A stretch of 26,191 nt of DNA from CAZYPU01 sp049642705 (GCA_049642705.1 JBARPB010000023.1:1-26191), one strand, 5' to 3'. Positions 15,134 through 23,718 are shown, numbered from the stretch's first letter. Notes: generated by a model not told the origin, from the sequence alone. Numbers and translations: made by a program.

Positions 15134-15757
15134 TTGTCCGAATTATTTAATAGGGTAAATTGGATCGATGTATTTGCCCTAATCCTTTTACTAAGAATAA
15201 GTTACACTTCTTCACTTATAGGCGTCGGCAAACAAATCCTGCCTCTCGTCACATTAGTGCTAATTGTACCAATTATATTATACAGCTACCGTGATGTCGC
15301 CTCTTTTTTCATCGACAGGTATTCCTTTACCCCCTCGACATGCGAGTTTCTGTGTTACGTTGTTATGGCGGGTATATCTTTTGTAATTTACCATCTTGTA
15401 GCACGGGTAAGTGGTTTTGTCATATCCATTGGTGAGGCCACGGCCGGCGGTATAGAGAAGATTGGCGGCGCATTCCTCGGCATTTTGCGGTCGATTATTA
15501 TTATCGGTATTGTCATGATAGGCCTTTTGCTACTGCCGGTTAAGTTTACCGAAGATAGCGTAAAGGGCTCCTATTCGGCGCCTTTTTTCATCAGCGCGGA
15601 TTTGAGAATATACGTTGCCGCGGCAAATTTAATTCGCAGAAAAGAAAAAATAACATACCGCGAAACGCTGGCAAAACTGCTGGCCAAAAAAAAGGATTAC
15701 ATATTCAAGCCGATTAACGTGAAAAAGAAGTCGAGGTTTTTCAAGAAGGAGTATTAA
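15134..15757 (+). CDS. CvpA family membrane protein
   Basis: This 207-residue protein resembles the CvpA (colicin V production) family: NWIDVFALILLLRISYTSSLIGV near the N-terminus, four membrane segments (about residues 8-25, 32-52, 71-96 and 120-142) and a basic C-terminal tail (KPINVKKKSRFFKKEY). Family members affect envelope homeostasis; the biochemical role is unsettled. The start is taken as TTG at 15134 because AGAGGTGG lies 7 bases upstream (15119-15126) and the predicted transcription start (about 15110) lies after the earlier in-frame TTG at 15104. Confidence 0.8.
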   Translation: MSELFNRVNWIDVFALILLLRISYTSSLIGVGKQILPLVTLVLIVPIILYSYRDVASFFIDRYSFTPSTCEFLCYVVMAGISFVIYHLVARVSGFVISIGEATAGGIEKIGGAFLGILRSIIIIGIVMIGLLLLPVKFTEDSVKGSYSAPFFISADLRIYVAAANLIRRKEKITYRETLAKLLAKKKDYIFKPINVKKKSRFFKKEY

Positions 15758-15772
15758 CATGCGGAGGGAAAA

Positions 15773-16657
15773 ATGAGGTTAGAACAAATTTACAAGATAG
15801 CCATCAAAAAGGGGGTGCAGGAAGACCCGCGCGAGAAAAAGAAGCTAAAAAAAATCAAGCAGCCTTTTGCTGATACGAGGATTCTTTACGGCGACAGAAA
15901 AAAGGACATACGCACCGCCATGGTGGGAATCGACATAGGCGGTGAAGAACTGTTGACGGCGTACATCTTGAACGAAAAAGGCGCAGGGATAGACCTTGCG
16001 ATCTCACACCACCCCGCTGGCATGGGCCTCGCGAACCTGCACAATGTCATGCACGTCCAGACGGATATCCTGCACCGCCTGGGCTTGAATCTCGATGTCG
16101 TGAAGGCCCTTATGAAGGAGCGTATCGAGGAGGTTTCCAGGAGTTTTATGCCGAGAAACACCGAGAGAAGCGTTGATATTGCAAGGCTCCTCAACGTTCC
16201 CTTTATGTGCATCCACACCCCGGCGGACAACTGCGTTGCGCACTTTCTGAAAGAAACTGTTGAAAAGAAAAAACCAGGGAAGGTCCGCGATGTCCTGAAG
16301 CTTCTTAAAAAGATTCCCGAGTACCGGGACGCCATGACCAAGGGCGCCGGCCCGCGACTTATTGCGGGAAAGGAAAAAAATGCGACCGGCAAAATTTTTG
16401 TCGATATGACAGGCGGGACCGAAGGCTCCAAAAAGATTTTTGCGCGGCTCTCACAAGCAGGCGTAAACACCCTCATCGCCATGCACTTAAGCGAGCAGCA
16501 TTTTAAAAGCGCAAAGGCGGAGTTTATAAATGTCATTATCGCAGGCCACATCGCGAGCGATAACCTGGGGCTTAACCTGATCCTGGACGAGCTGGAGAAA
16601 AAAGGGGAACTCAACATTATACCCTGCTCAGGTTTCGTCAGGGTTAAAAGGAAATAA
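15773..16657 (+). CDS. NIF3-like family protein (GTP cyclohydrolase I type 2-related fold)
   Basis: This 294-residue protein shows NIF3-family features: TAMVGIDIGGEELLTAYILNE, the metal-site ISHHPAG (H79-H80), MCIHTPADN, and AGHIASDNLGLN near the C-terminus. These proteins form toroids with a di-metal centre; their cellular role is uncertain despite the GTP cyclohydrolase label. The first about 45 residues are very basic (KKLKKIKQ), and the protein is divergent from the usual YbgI/YqfO type. GGAGGG lies before the ATG. It is 15 bases after cvpA and 6 before dnaG. Confidence 0.8.
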   Translation: MRLEQIYKIAIKKGVQEDPREKKKLKKIKQPFADTRILYGDRKKDIRTAMVGIDIGGEELLTAYILNEKGAGIDLAISHHPAGMGLANLHNVMHVQTDILHRLGLNLDVVKALMKERIEEVSRSFMPRNTERSVDIARLLNVPFMCIHTPADNCVAHFLKETVEKKKPGKVRDVLKLLKKIPEYRDAMTKGAGPRLIAGKEKNATGKIFVDMTGGTEGSKKIFARLSQAGVNTLIAMHLSEQHFKSAKAEFINVIIAGHIASDNLGLNLILDELEKKGELNIIPCSGFVRVKRK

Positions 16658-16663
16658 GCGAGG

Positions 16664-18400
16664 ATGATACCGAACGAGGTAATAAACAGAATCCTTGACA
16701 GGGTCGATATCGTTGAGATTATATCCGGTTATGTCCCCCTCAAAAAAGCCGGACAGAATTTCAAGGCGCGCTGCCCGTTCCACCAGGAAAAGACCCCTTC
16801 ATTCATGGTTAATCCGGCGAAGCAGATATTCCATTGCTTCGGATGCGGCGCCGGCGGGAACGTAATCAGCTTCCTGATGAAGTACGAGAAGATGGACTTT
16901 ATCGAAGCGATAAAGACGCTGGCGGATAAAGCGAACGTCCCGCTGCCGCGGCAACGCCCGGGTGAGCGGGAAAAAACCTCCTTCGCCGAGAGGCTATACG
17001 AAGTTAATAACCTGGCGTGCGGCTTCTTTCAGGAAAACCTTGCCGGTGAGGCCGGGAGAGAAGCCCGTAGATATTTCATCCAGAGGGGCCTTAACGAAAG
17101 AACGATAAAACATTTCCGGCTGGGCTTCGCGCAGGATTCGTGGCGGGCCCTCATAGATTACTGCAAGAGGAAGAATGTCGGTGAGGATATTCTGGAGAAG
17201 GCAGGGCTTGTTCTCCTCAACGAAACCAACCGGAACTTCTACGACAGGTTCCGCGCCCGAATAATATTCCCGATTTTTTCCTTAAGGAACAGAGTCCTGG
17301 GTTTTGGCGCGCGTGCCCTCGGCGAGGCAATGCCGAAATACATGAATTCGCCGGAAACACACGTGTACAGCAAGGGAAAACAGCTGTACGGCATGAATTT
17401 CGCGAAAGAATTTATCAGAAGGCAGGGCTATGTTGTTATCGCGGAAGGATACTTTGACCTTATCCTGCCTTTCCAGAATGACGTAAAAAACGTCGTAGCC
17501 ACACTGGGTACGGCTCTTACGCTCGAACAGATCGGCGCAATCAGGCGCTTTACAAAAAACGTCATAATGATTTACGATTCCGACACCGCAGGCGAAGCCG
17601 CCGCGTTAAGGGGGCTGGACCTCCTGATCGGTCAGGATATGAACGTGCGCATAGCGGTATTGCCGAAAGGAAACGACCCGGATAGTTTCGTAAGGAAAGA
17701 GGGAAGGGACGGTTTCATGAGGGTGCTCGGGGAATCCAGGGATCTTTTTGACTATAAACTGGGTACGCTTACGGCAAAATTCAAAAAGTCCGAGCCGCGC
17801 AGTACCGCGAGAATCGTCGAGGAGATGCTCCCGACACTCGCCAGGATAAAAAACGCCGTTTTAAAGTCGGGTTACCTGAAAAAGATGTCCGAGGAGTTGT
17901 CGGTCGACGAAGAATCCATAAGGACCGAGCTCGGAAAGGTAAGGCCGGAATACGCAAGAGATTACTCTGCCAGGGTCGGGCCCGAAGAGCCCCAGCTTGC
18001 CAGGCGTGCCGAGATGACACTCCTTGCCATAGCGCTCGAAGACACAAATTCGGCAGCAACGATAGAGGAAAAACTGGGCTTCGAAAAATTCAAAAGCAAG
18101 ACCGTCGTCAAGATACTTGAGAAGATAACCGCCCTCCAAAAAAGCGGTAAAAAGGTAATTCCCTCGCATCTTGTAAGTTGTTTCGAAGACGCGAAAATCG
18201 AAGAAATTATAGCAAAGGCGCTCTCCATCGCTCCGACAATACAGGACCGCGATAAGGGATTAAGGGATTGTTTCCGCCATATCCTAGACGAGAACGTTAA
18301 GGAAGCCGCCAGGAACAACCCCGACATACACGAGGTAAAAAGGCTTATCGCCGAACACCAGAATATGTTGAAGAGCCTCTCGGGCGGAAGCAACGAGTAA
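16664..18400 (+). CDS. dnaG: DNA primase DnaG
   Basis: DnaG makes the RNA primers for DNA replication and works with the DnaB helicase. The 578-residue length is normal. The N-terminal CHC2 zinc domain is complete: C37, H40, C58 and C61 in RCPFHQEKTPSF and FHCFGCGAGGNV. The catalytic core shows FGARALGEAMPKYMNSPET, and the TOPRIM motifs are VIAEGYFDLI and MIYDSDTAGEAAALRG. The C-terminal region would carry the helicase-binding domain. AGCGAGG precedes the ATG. It lies directly before rpoD, the classical pairing of the macromolecular synthesis operon, here without rpsU. Confidence 0.96.
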   Translation: MIPNEVINRILDRVDIVEIISGYVPLKKAGQNFKARCPFHQEKTPSFMVNPAKQIFHCFGCGAGGNVISFLMKYEKMDFIEAIKTLADKANVPLPRQRPGEREKTSFAERLYEVNNLACGFFQENLAGEAGREARRYFIQRGLNERTIKHFRLGFAQDSWRALIDYCKRKNVGEDILEKAGLVLLNETNRNFYDRFRARIIFPIFSLRNRVLGFGARALGEAMPKYMNSPETHVYSKGKQLYGMNFAKEFIRRQGYVVIAEGYFDLILPFQNDVKNVVATLGTALTLEQIGAIRRFTKNVIMIYDSDTAGEAAALRGLDLLIGQDMNVRIAVLPKGNDPDSFVRKEGRDGFMRVLGESRDLFDYKLGTLTAKFKKSEPRSTARIVEEMLPTLARIKNAVLKSGYLKKMSEELSVDEESIRTELGKVRPEYARDYSARVGPEEPQLARRAEMTLLAIALEDTNSAATIEEKLGFEKFKSKTVVKILEKITALQKSGKKVIPSHLVSCFEDAKIEEIIAKALSIAPTIQDRDKGLRDCFRHILDENVKEAARNNPDIHEVKRLIAEHQNMLKSLSGGSNE

Positions 18401-18407
18401 AAAACAC

Positions 18408-20021
18408 ATGAGTGAGAGAAGAAAAAAAGGAAAAGCCAGGAAACGAAGACAGCCTCGAAGAATGGTAAAGAAACTGAAAAGGGCCGCAAAAATGAAGGTC
18501 CTCGAAAGGTTAGTCGCCCTGGGCAAAGAAAAAGGGCGCATAACTTACGAAGAAGTAAACAATATTCTCCCGGATGACATGTTTTCTTCCGAGGAAATCG
18601 ACGAGGTCATGGAAGTCCTCGATAAGGAGAACATCGCGCTAATCGACCAGAAAAAAGAAGAGTATGTGCTTCCGCACCCCCCCCGCCTTAAAAAAGAAGT
18701 TACAAAAGAGGAAGGAATCTCGCCGCGCCCCGCGCAGATCGACGACCCCGTAAAAATGTACCTGAAACAAATGGGGCAGATTCCGCTTCTCACAAGGGAG
18801 CAGGAGATAACCCTCGCCGTAAGGATAAAGGAGGCGGAGGATTTATTCAGGAAAAATGTTTTATGGACAACAATCGCCAGGGCGATCGTTATAGACGTCC
18901 TCGAAGACGTCCTCACCACCGACGATGTCGCGTTGGACGAGGTTATCGACATAGACCCGAAGATGAAGGAACGCATGGCGAAAAGAAGGACAGTAAGGCT
19001 TTTGAAGAAGCTTAAAAAGACAAAGTCCAAGGCGAAGGTCGTGAATATTCTTCTGGACATGAAGCTTGCGATTTCGGTAATAGAACGGATTTCGAGCGTA
19101 ATCAGGGAATTTATCGAAAAAGGCGATTCAATAGAAAGAGAGATACGCGGTCAAAAGAAACAGGGAAAGAGGAAAAAAGCCGCCTTAGCAAGGAAGCTTA
19201 GGAAGCTTGCGCTGGAACTGGGCGATAAATGGGACAGCATCAGGAAACAATACCGCCTTATAAAAATCAAGGAAACGAATTTCAATAAAGCGAAGAGGCA
19301 GCTTGTCGCGGCAAACCTGAGGCTTGTCGTAAGCATCGCAAAAAAGTATACAAACAGGGGCCTTTCCTTCCTGGACCTCATCCAGGAGGGTAATATCGGC
19401 CTCATGAAAGCAGTCGATAAGTTTGAATATAAACGCGGCTACAAATTTTCCACCTACGCGACATGGTGGATCAGGCAGGCCATTACCCGTTCCATAGCGG
19501 ACCAGTCGCGCACGATAAGGATACCGGTGCACATGACCGAGACGATTAACAAACTGATCCGCGTTTCGAGGTCCCTCGTCCAGGAGACGGGGAGGGAACC
19601 GACACCTGAGGAACTTGCGCACGGCATGCGGATACCCGTTGACAAAGTAAGAGCCGTCCTGAAGATCGCACAGGAACCCATAAGCCTCCAGACGCCGATA
19701 GGCGACGAGGGCGACACCCATTTCGGTGATTTCATCGAAGACAAGCGCGCGATTTCGCCGGCCAACGCCACTGCCTACGCGATGCTCAAGGAACAGATGG
19801 GCGGCGTGCTGGATACCCTTACGGAAAGGGAAAAAAAGGTTTTAAGGTTGAGGTTCGGGATAGGTGACGGATACCCGCGGACGCTCGAGGAGGTAGGGGC
19901 TATATTTGACGTAACGAGAGAGAGGGTAAGGCAGATAGAGGCGAAGGCACTGAAGAAACTCAGGCACCCCATCCGGGCAAGAAAATTAAAGAGTTTCTTA
20001 AGTGTAGGCTTAGGCCAGTAG
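18408..20021 (+). CDS. rpoD: Principal sigma factor RpoD (sigma70)
   Basis: This 537-residue housekeeping sigma factor has region 1.1 (about residues 20-90), then region 1.2 DDPVKMYLKQMGQIPLLTREQE and a basic non-conserved region (about 180-300). Region 2 follows (NLRLVVSIAKKYTNRGLSFLDLIQEGNIGLMKAVDKFEY and KFSTYATWWIRQAITRSI), then region 3 (RIPVHMTETINKL) and region 4 (LTEREKKVLRLRFGIG and TLEEVGAIFDVTRERVRQIEAKALKKLRHP). The complete regions 2.4 and 4.2 agree with the TTGACA/TATAAT-type promoters read elsewhere in the window. It begins 7 bases after dnaG, with no clear Shine-Dalgarno sequence; the first 30 residues are unusually Lys/Arg-rich. Confidence 0.97.
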   Translation: MSERRKKGKARKRRQPRRMVKKLKRAAKMKVLERLVALGKEKGRITYEEVNNILPDDMFSSEEIDEVMEVLDKENIALIDQKKEEYVLPHPPRLKKEVTKEEGISPRPAQIDDPVKMYLKQMGQIPLLTREQEITLAVRIKEAEDLFRKNVLWTTIARAIVIDVLEDVLTTDDVALDEVIDIDPKMKERMAKRRTVRLLKKLKKTKSKAKVVNILLDMKLAISVIERISSVIREFIEKGDSIEREIRGQKKQGKRKKAALARKLRKLALELGDKWDSIRKQYRLIKIKETNFNKAKRQLVAANLRLVVSIAKKYTNRGLSFLDLIQEGNIGLMKAVDKFEYKRGYKFSTYATWWIRQAITRSIADQSRTIRIPVHMTETINKLIRVSRSLVQETGREPTPEELAHGMRIPVDKVRAVLKIAQEPISLQTPIGDEGDTHFGDFIEDKRAISPANATAYAMLKEQMGGVLDTLTEREKKVLRLRFGIGDGYPRTLEEVGAIFDVTRERVRQIEAKALKKLRHPIRARKLKSFLSVGLGQ

Positions 20022-20022
20022 G

Positions 20023-20613
20023 ATGCATCCAAACAGCAAATTGCTTTTTGAGAAATACGCGAAACCCCTGTTTAAAAGCCATATGAGGGTGCTTGAGATC
20101 GGGCCGGACAAGTGTCCCTCAACCCACAGGGAAGCGGTAAAAGACGATACGATTAAATGGGAAACTCTGGATATTTTTGCTTCGCCCGGTTTAACCTATG
20201 TTGCTGATGATGAGTACAAGTTTCCCGTACCCGAAGATACGTTCGACATTGTTCTTTCCGCCCAGGTTATAGAACACGTGAGGAAAATATGGGTCTGGAT
20301 TAAAGAACTAGCCCGCGTGTGCAAGAGCGGTGGGCGCGTTATTACGATATGTCCGGTTAGCTGGCACCACCATGAATTCCCGGTGGATTGCTGGCGGATT
20401 TATTCCGGAGGAATGAGGGTTCTTTACGAAGAGGCCGGCCTCACCGTCAAGCTTTGCAGAACCGAGACGCTGGAGGTACCCGGTTATAAACGTGTGATCC
20501 CGGGAAAATCGTACAAACCGGGAAAGGGAAATTTTAAACTCTTAGTCAGGAAACTTTTTGGATGCCGGATTACATGCGCCTTTGATACCATTGCTATCGG
20601 TACAAAGCCGTAA
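20023..20613 (+). CDS. Class I SAM-dependent methyltransferase (Methyltransf_11-like)
   Basis: This 196-residue protein has a Rossmann methyltransferase core: motif I MRVLEIGPD, acidic motif II (ETLDIFAS), FDIVLSAQVIEHVRKIWVWIKELARVCKSGGRVITI as motifs IV-V, and WHHHEFPVDCWRIYSGGMRVLYEEAGL after it. The substrate is unknown. Proteins with the WHHHE..VDCWR motif are often found near polysaccharide genes, but here the gene follows rpoD, its ATG lying 1 base after the rpoD stop (TAGGATG). Confidence 0.85.
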   Translation: MHPNSKLLFEKYAKPLFKSHMRVLEIGPDKCPSTHREAVKDDTIKWETLDIFASPGLTYVADDEYKFPVPEDTFDIVLSAQVIEHVRKIWVWIKELARVCKSGGRVITICPVSWHHHEFPVDCWRIYSGGMRVLYEEAGLTVKLCRTETLEVPGYKRVIPGKSYKPGKGNFKLLVRKLFGCRITCAFDTIAIGTKP

Positions 20614-20636
20614 GCCGCCAAAGCGGGAGGGCAAAA

Positions 20637-21062
20637 ATGAAAACCCCAGACATAAAAATTTGCGCGATATTATTATCTTTTATTGTGTTTTGTATTCCGT
20701 CGCATTGCGAGTCAATGAGCGCCAATACCCTCGTGGACCGCTTTTACGAGGCGACCGAAGTCCAGCGGGATGAAGTCAGGAAGCTCTATATAGGTGAAAA
20801 TATAATCGCCGGCGGCATTGTGAGCAACGTCGAAGATTCCCGCTTTTTCAACACCAAGGATAGGGTGCGAGAAAACTACTTTACGGTAAAGACCGAAGTT
20901 CAGAATACCGGCGAGGGCAACCCATACCAGGTGGTATTTTTTTACAAGAATGCGGATGATGTTAAGAACCTCAATAAAGGAGAGGGGATAGAAAAATACG
21001 GCAGGCTCCTTAAGATTGTCGATAGGGGCCTTTGGATTTATCTCTGGATAGAGGTTGAATAG
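20637..21062 (+). CDS. Secreted small OB-fold-like protein, unknown function
   Basis: This 141-residue protein has a signal peptide (MKTPDIKICAILLSFIVFCI, cut near SHCES). The mature part, with YIGENIIAGGIVSNVEDS, VVFFYKNADDVKNLNKGEGIEKYGRL and IVDRGLWIYLWIEVE, resembles the small tRNA_anti-like OB-fold proteins. The call is tentative. GGAGGG lies 6-7 bases before the ATG. It is 23 bases after the methyltransferase gene and is the first of four small envelope proteins in a row. Confidence 0.65.
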   Translation: MKTPDIKICAILLSFIVFCIPSHCESMSANTLVDRFYEATEVQRDEVRKLYIGENIIAGGIVSNVEDSRFFNTKDRVRENYFTVKTEVQNTGEGNPYQVVFFYKNADDVKNLNKGEGIEKYGRLLKIVDRGLWIYLWIEVE

Positions 21063-21081
21063 GTAAGTACCGGAGGGTGTT

Positions 21082-21384
21082 ATGGGAAGGTTATTACTGT
21101 TCATAGTGTTTATCATGTTTTTTTCGAATGCCGCCCTGGGCATGTATGGCGAGGATACAGCGCCTTCGGAAAAGGACAAGCCCTATATGCGCGATAAGGA
21201 AAGCCCAGAGGATGAGCAGGCAGAAGAGGCAAAACCCCTGGATTTAGGCGAGCCTACGCCCGAAGAAATAAGCCAGATGGAAAGAGAAAAAGAGCACAGG
21301 CGTATGGAAGAAGACGGGTTTGGCGGCGGTTTTGACGATACGCTGCAGGAAATGGCGGGGGACGATTCAGGAGACCGATGGTAG
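21082..21384 (+). CDS. Small acidic secreted protein, unknown function
   Basis: A 100-residue protein: a signal peptide (MGRLLLFIVFIMFFSNAALG) followed by a highly charged, probably disordered acidic tail (EDEQAEEAKPLDLGEPTPEE..., GGGFDDT). No family is recognised. CGGAGGG is well placed before the ATG, and the gene follows the preceding one by 19 bases, so it is likely real and co-transcribed. Confidence 0.6.
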   Translation: MGRLLLFIVFIMFFSNAALGMYGEDTAPSEKDKPYMRDKESPEDEQAEEAKPLDLGEPTPEEISQMEREKEHRRMEEDGFGGGFDDTLQEMAGDDSGDRW

Positions 21385-21394
21385 CGTTAATCCC

Positions 21395-21422
21395 TTGACA
21401 AATTAGAAATAGAGGATATACT
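21395..21422 (+). promoter_or_regulatory. Sigma70-type promoter for the 21467 gene
   Basis: TTGACA (21395-21400), 16-bp spacer, TATACT (21417-21422). It lies in the gap after the acidic secreted protein and would give a leader of about 37 nt that contains the hairpin at 21437-21453. Confidence 0.7.
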
Positions 21423-21436
21423 TAAATTAAATAAAA

Positions 21437-21453
21437 GCCTGCCGTGGGCAGGC
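21437..21453 (+). other. 5'-UTR hairpin directly before the ribosome binding site
   Basis: GCCTGCC-GTG-GGCAGGC is a perfect 7-bp stem. It ends one base before AGGGAG (the ribosome site of the next gene) and could affect initiation. Its core resembles the CCTGCC...GGCAGG palindrome in rnpB at 25440-25460, so it may be a dispersed repeat. Confidence 0.55.
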
Positions 21454-21466
21454 AGGGAGTTTAGCA

Positions 21467-21973
21467 ATGTTAAATAGAATAGCGAAAGCGGTTATAATCA
21501 TTCTGCCACTTTTGGTTTTTTTCACGATGGGTTTGACTGCCCAGACTGAAAAAGAAACAAAGAAGAGTAGATTATTTCCTCCAAACGACCCCATCTCCGG
21601 GCTTTTAATAAAAACCCTTTTCTTGCCATCGAAACTAGTGGCCACGGAAGCACAAGACCAGTTCCAGCTTACGGAAAAACAAAAAGAATTATACAATATG
21701 GAGGAAATTCCAATAAGCTTGGAGCGTGATATCGCCCTTTTGGTTGACAAAAAAAACGGCAAAATCGAATATGTCTGGTCCCAAAAAGAAGCGGCGTGGC
21801 TCGTGCCCGATGAAGAGGTTCGCGCCTATCTTCAGGAAAGGTACGCAAATAGGAAAGAGCTAAGAGAAAAAGCCAAAGAGCATCGCACACTTAAGGACAT
21901 GCAAAAACAGCTTAAAGAAATGACCCAGCGCAAAAGCAGGGACCTTCAAAGGACCGATCAAACGAGGCGTTAG
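21467..21973 (+). CDS. Exported hypothetical protein, 168 aa
   Basis: Unrecognised family. Residues 1-25 are a signal peptide (MLNRIAKAVIIILPLLVFFTMGLTAQ). The mature part contains IALLVDKKNGKIEYVWSQKEAAWLVPDEEVRAYLQERYANR and a long basic, helical C-terminus (ELREKAKEHRTLKDMQKQL...), probably a coiled coil. It has its own promoter and an AGGGAG ribosome site. It sits with other small envelope proteins downstream of rpoD. Confidence 0.65.
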   Translation: MLNRIAKAVIIILPLLVFFTMGLTAQTEKETKKSRLFPPNDPISGLLIKTLFLPSKLVATEAQDQFQLTEKQKELYNMEEIPISLERDIALLVDKKNGKIEYVWSQKEAAWLVPDEEVRAYLQERYANRKELREKAKEHRTLKDMQKQLKEMTQRKSRDLQRTDQTRR

Positions 21974-21982
21974 GCTTGTAAT

Positions 21983-22174
21983 ATGCAGTATTTTGTTATA
22001 ATCGTTGCTATTGTTTGTATTGGCTTCTTTATATGGGCAAGCGTAGAAAACAAAAAACGGAAGAAGAAGCAGGATAAAAGGAAAGACCGACCGCTCTTCC
22101 GCACCGAAGAAGACCTGGAAGAGTACGGCAAGCCAATGGAGTCCCACCCCGTAGACTTCGATGACGAGGAATAA
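21983..22174 (+). CDS. Small single-span membrane protein, 63 aa
   Basis: Residues 1-20 form one membrane helix (MQYFVIIVAIVCIGFFIWAS), followed by a basic cluster (KKRKKKQDKRKDR) and an acidic tail (DFDDEE). By the positive-inside rule the tail is cytoplasmic. No family is recognised and the ribosome site is weak. It lies 9 bases after the preceding gene, which supports co-transcription. Confidence 0.5.
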   Translation: MQYFVIIVAIVCIGFFIWASVENKKRKKKQDKRKDRPLFRTEEDLEEYGKPMESHPVDFDDEE

Positions 22175-22179
22175 TCAAT

Positions 22180-22206
22180 AAACGGCTTTTTGTTAAGCGG
22201 CGTTTT
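22180..22206. terminator. Possible shared terminator between convergent genes
   Basis: AAACG...CGTTT with inner GCTT/AAGC forms a weak hairpin in the short gap and the 3' end of the convergent gene pair, with T-runs on the plus strand (TTTTGTTT). The stem is short and has a GG bulge, so this is a weak call. Confidence 0.25.
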
Positions 22207-23458
22207 GTTTATAGGAATAAATCAGCGTGTACGCGAGAAAAAGTGTACCGAAGGCAATATTTGTGGTACGAAATTTATTTAAAAACGGTATAAAATTAGT
22301 GAAATCAGTCCCAGCAATACAGCTCAAGATAAAGAAAGCCGCCAGGGCAATATAAAGCCCCTTCCTTTTACTACTGTTCAGCACAAAAAGAAGCGCAACG
22401 CCGAACGGGATTATCAGACTGATAAATGAAGCTACCCAAGCGATCGGTGAAAAAAGAAGGGAGGCCATAATTAGCGCGGAGACCTCGAGATATTTGTATT
22501 TTTGCGCGTCTTTTTCCCGGACAAATTTTTTAAACCGGAATAACGCCATGTAAATCGACAGCGTTAATCCGGCGCCTATTAGATAAAAGAGATAGTCGGC
22601 GCGGATTATTTTCTCAACATTCGTATGTTTAAGGAGCAAATCCGACAAAAAATAGGTTATTGACTGATTTTTGTAGATTAAAAGCTGGGAAGGCACGGAT
22701 GCCGCAACAATGGCGATCCAGCCTTTTAATAACATTACCGCTTTGTCAAACCCTACCACAAGGGCAGGGGCAAACAGGAAAGCCGCGAAAGCCGCAATCG
22801 TGGAGAGGACCAGTCTTTTTTTGCCGACAAGCATAAAGTAAAAGAGCATCGGGGCGTAGAACGGTTTGAATTGCAATATCAGGGCAAATATTATACCCGA
22901 AAGCAACTCTTTATCGCGCGCGTAGCCTATTAAGAAAAGCACAAAAAGAAACGCAATCAGGACATCCGTTTGGCCTATCGATAGGTTCATGAAATAGAAT
23001 CGCAATGATACGATAAACGCGGCCCATAAAATAATAAAGCGTTGCCTGATTGCAAGGTTAAAGTCCCCGGAAAGCTGTTTTACCAAGAATAGCAGCGAGA
23101 GGAGCATCGCGGCATTCAGGAGGATAAACCACACGCTAAGCGCGGCGGCCGGAGAGGAAATCAAGCTGACAGGTACCATCATAAACGCCGCAAAAGGCGC
23201 ATATCTGAAATGATAAAATTTTTCGGATATATCATAAACGGTATATTTTTCTGATGCGCCGGGTTGGCCGGACTGATGGCGCATGTTATACGCCGCAAGC
23301 CAGAAGACCCTGAAATCACACCGGCATATCCAGCCTTTTTTTTCGGGATTTTTATGGTATGTGAGCCTATTGTGGTAATAGAAATCGGCCAAGACTGATA
23401 CGGCGATGAAAACAATTAAAAACAGCCATATGTTGGTAAATAATTTTTTGTTCAGCAT
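22193..23458 (-). CDS. GT87-like polytopic membrane glycosyltransferase (DUF2029)
   Basis: This 421-residue protein has about ten membrane helices. It has the layout of GT87/GT-C enzymes, which use polyprenyl-phosphate sugars on the outer face of the inner membrane. Seen: an acidic residue in the first external loop followed by an aromatic-rich stretch (CDFRVFWLAAYNM), HFRYAPFAAFMMVPVSL, LSIGQTDVLIAFLF and LILQFKPFYAPMLF, all typical of the family. It is the only clear protein-coding gene on the minus strand in this window and is convergent with the small envelope genes. The acceptor is unknown; a lipid or glycan of the envelope is likely. The start is fixed by a promoter-like sequence 12 bases upstream; no Shine-Dalgarno sequence is obvious. 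Confidence 0.8.
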   Translation of the reverse strand: MLNKKLFTNIWLFLIVFIAVSVLADFYYHNRLTYHKNPEKKGWICRCDFRVFWLAAYNMRHQSGQPGASEKYTVYDISEKFYHFRYAPFAAFMMVPVSLISSPAAALSVWFILLNAAMLLSLLFLVKQLSGDFNLAIRQRFIILWAAFIVSLRFYFMNLSIGQTDVLIAFLFVLFLIGYARDKELLSGIIFALILQFKPFYAPMLFYFMLVGKKRLVLSTIAAFAAFLFAPALVVGFDKAVMLLKGWIAIVAASVPSQLLIYKNQSITYFLSDLLLKHTNVEKIIRADYLFYLIGAGLTLSIYMALFRFKKFVREKDAQKYKYLEVSALIMASLLFSPIAWVASFISLIIPFGVALLFVLNSSKRKGLYIALAAFFILSCIAGTDFTNFIPFLNKFRTTNIAFGTLFLAYTLIYSYKQNAA

Positions 23459-23470
23459 TATTTACCCCGC

Positions 23471-23499
23471 ATTGTACCACATTTCCCGTTTCCTGTTTA
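23471..23499 (-). promoter_or_regulatory. Putative promoter of the GT87-like gene
   Basis: On the minus strand TAAACA (23499-23494), 17-bp spacer, TACAAT (23476-23471). The -10 box is 12 bases before the ATG, the same distance as at the TPR gene (2858-2876), so the leader would be only about 5 nt. Confidence 0.4.
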
Positions 23500-23571
23500 A
23501 TATTTTTTCTCCTTCCGCTTAGAAACAGTTATCTCTAGGGCAATTGAATTTTTGAAGGGGGTAACAGCACA

Positions 23572-23629
23572 GCGCCGCGTAAGCGGCGCAGCGCGCCATA
23601 GGGGGAAACTTTTTGTAAATGTTTCCCCC
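23572..23629. repeat. Two GC-rich palindromes between GT87 gene and tRNA-Met
   Basis: GCGCCGC-GTAA-GCGGCGC (23572-23589) is a perfect 7-bp hairpin. GGGGGAAAC (23601-23609) pairs perfectly with GTTTCCCCC (23621-23629). Neither is followed by a clear T-run. The 23459-23718 stretch has no convincing gene; besides these palindromes it holds the GT87 promoter and the tRNA-Met terminator. Confidence 0.6.
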
Positions 23630-23659
23630 TTGGGGAGCATTTGGCTTGTTTTGCCGAAG

Positions 23660-23701
23660 GTAAAAGAAAAGCCCTTTGACCACCTCAGTCAAAGGGCTTT
23701 T
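23660..23701 (-). terminator. Intrinsic terminator downstream of tRNA-Met/Ile2
   Basis: AAAAGCCCTTTGAC (23667-23680) pairs perfectly over 14 bp with GTCAAAGGGCTTTT (23688-23701), loop of 7. On the minus strand the stem is followed by CTTTTACC. An outer GCATTTGG/CCAAATGC pair (23637-23644 with 23703-23710) encloses it. Confidence 0.75.
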
Positions 23702-23718
23702 ACCAAATGCGACAAGAG

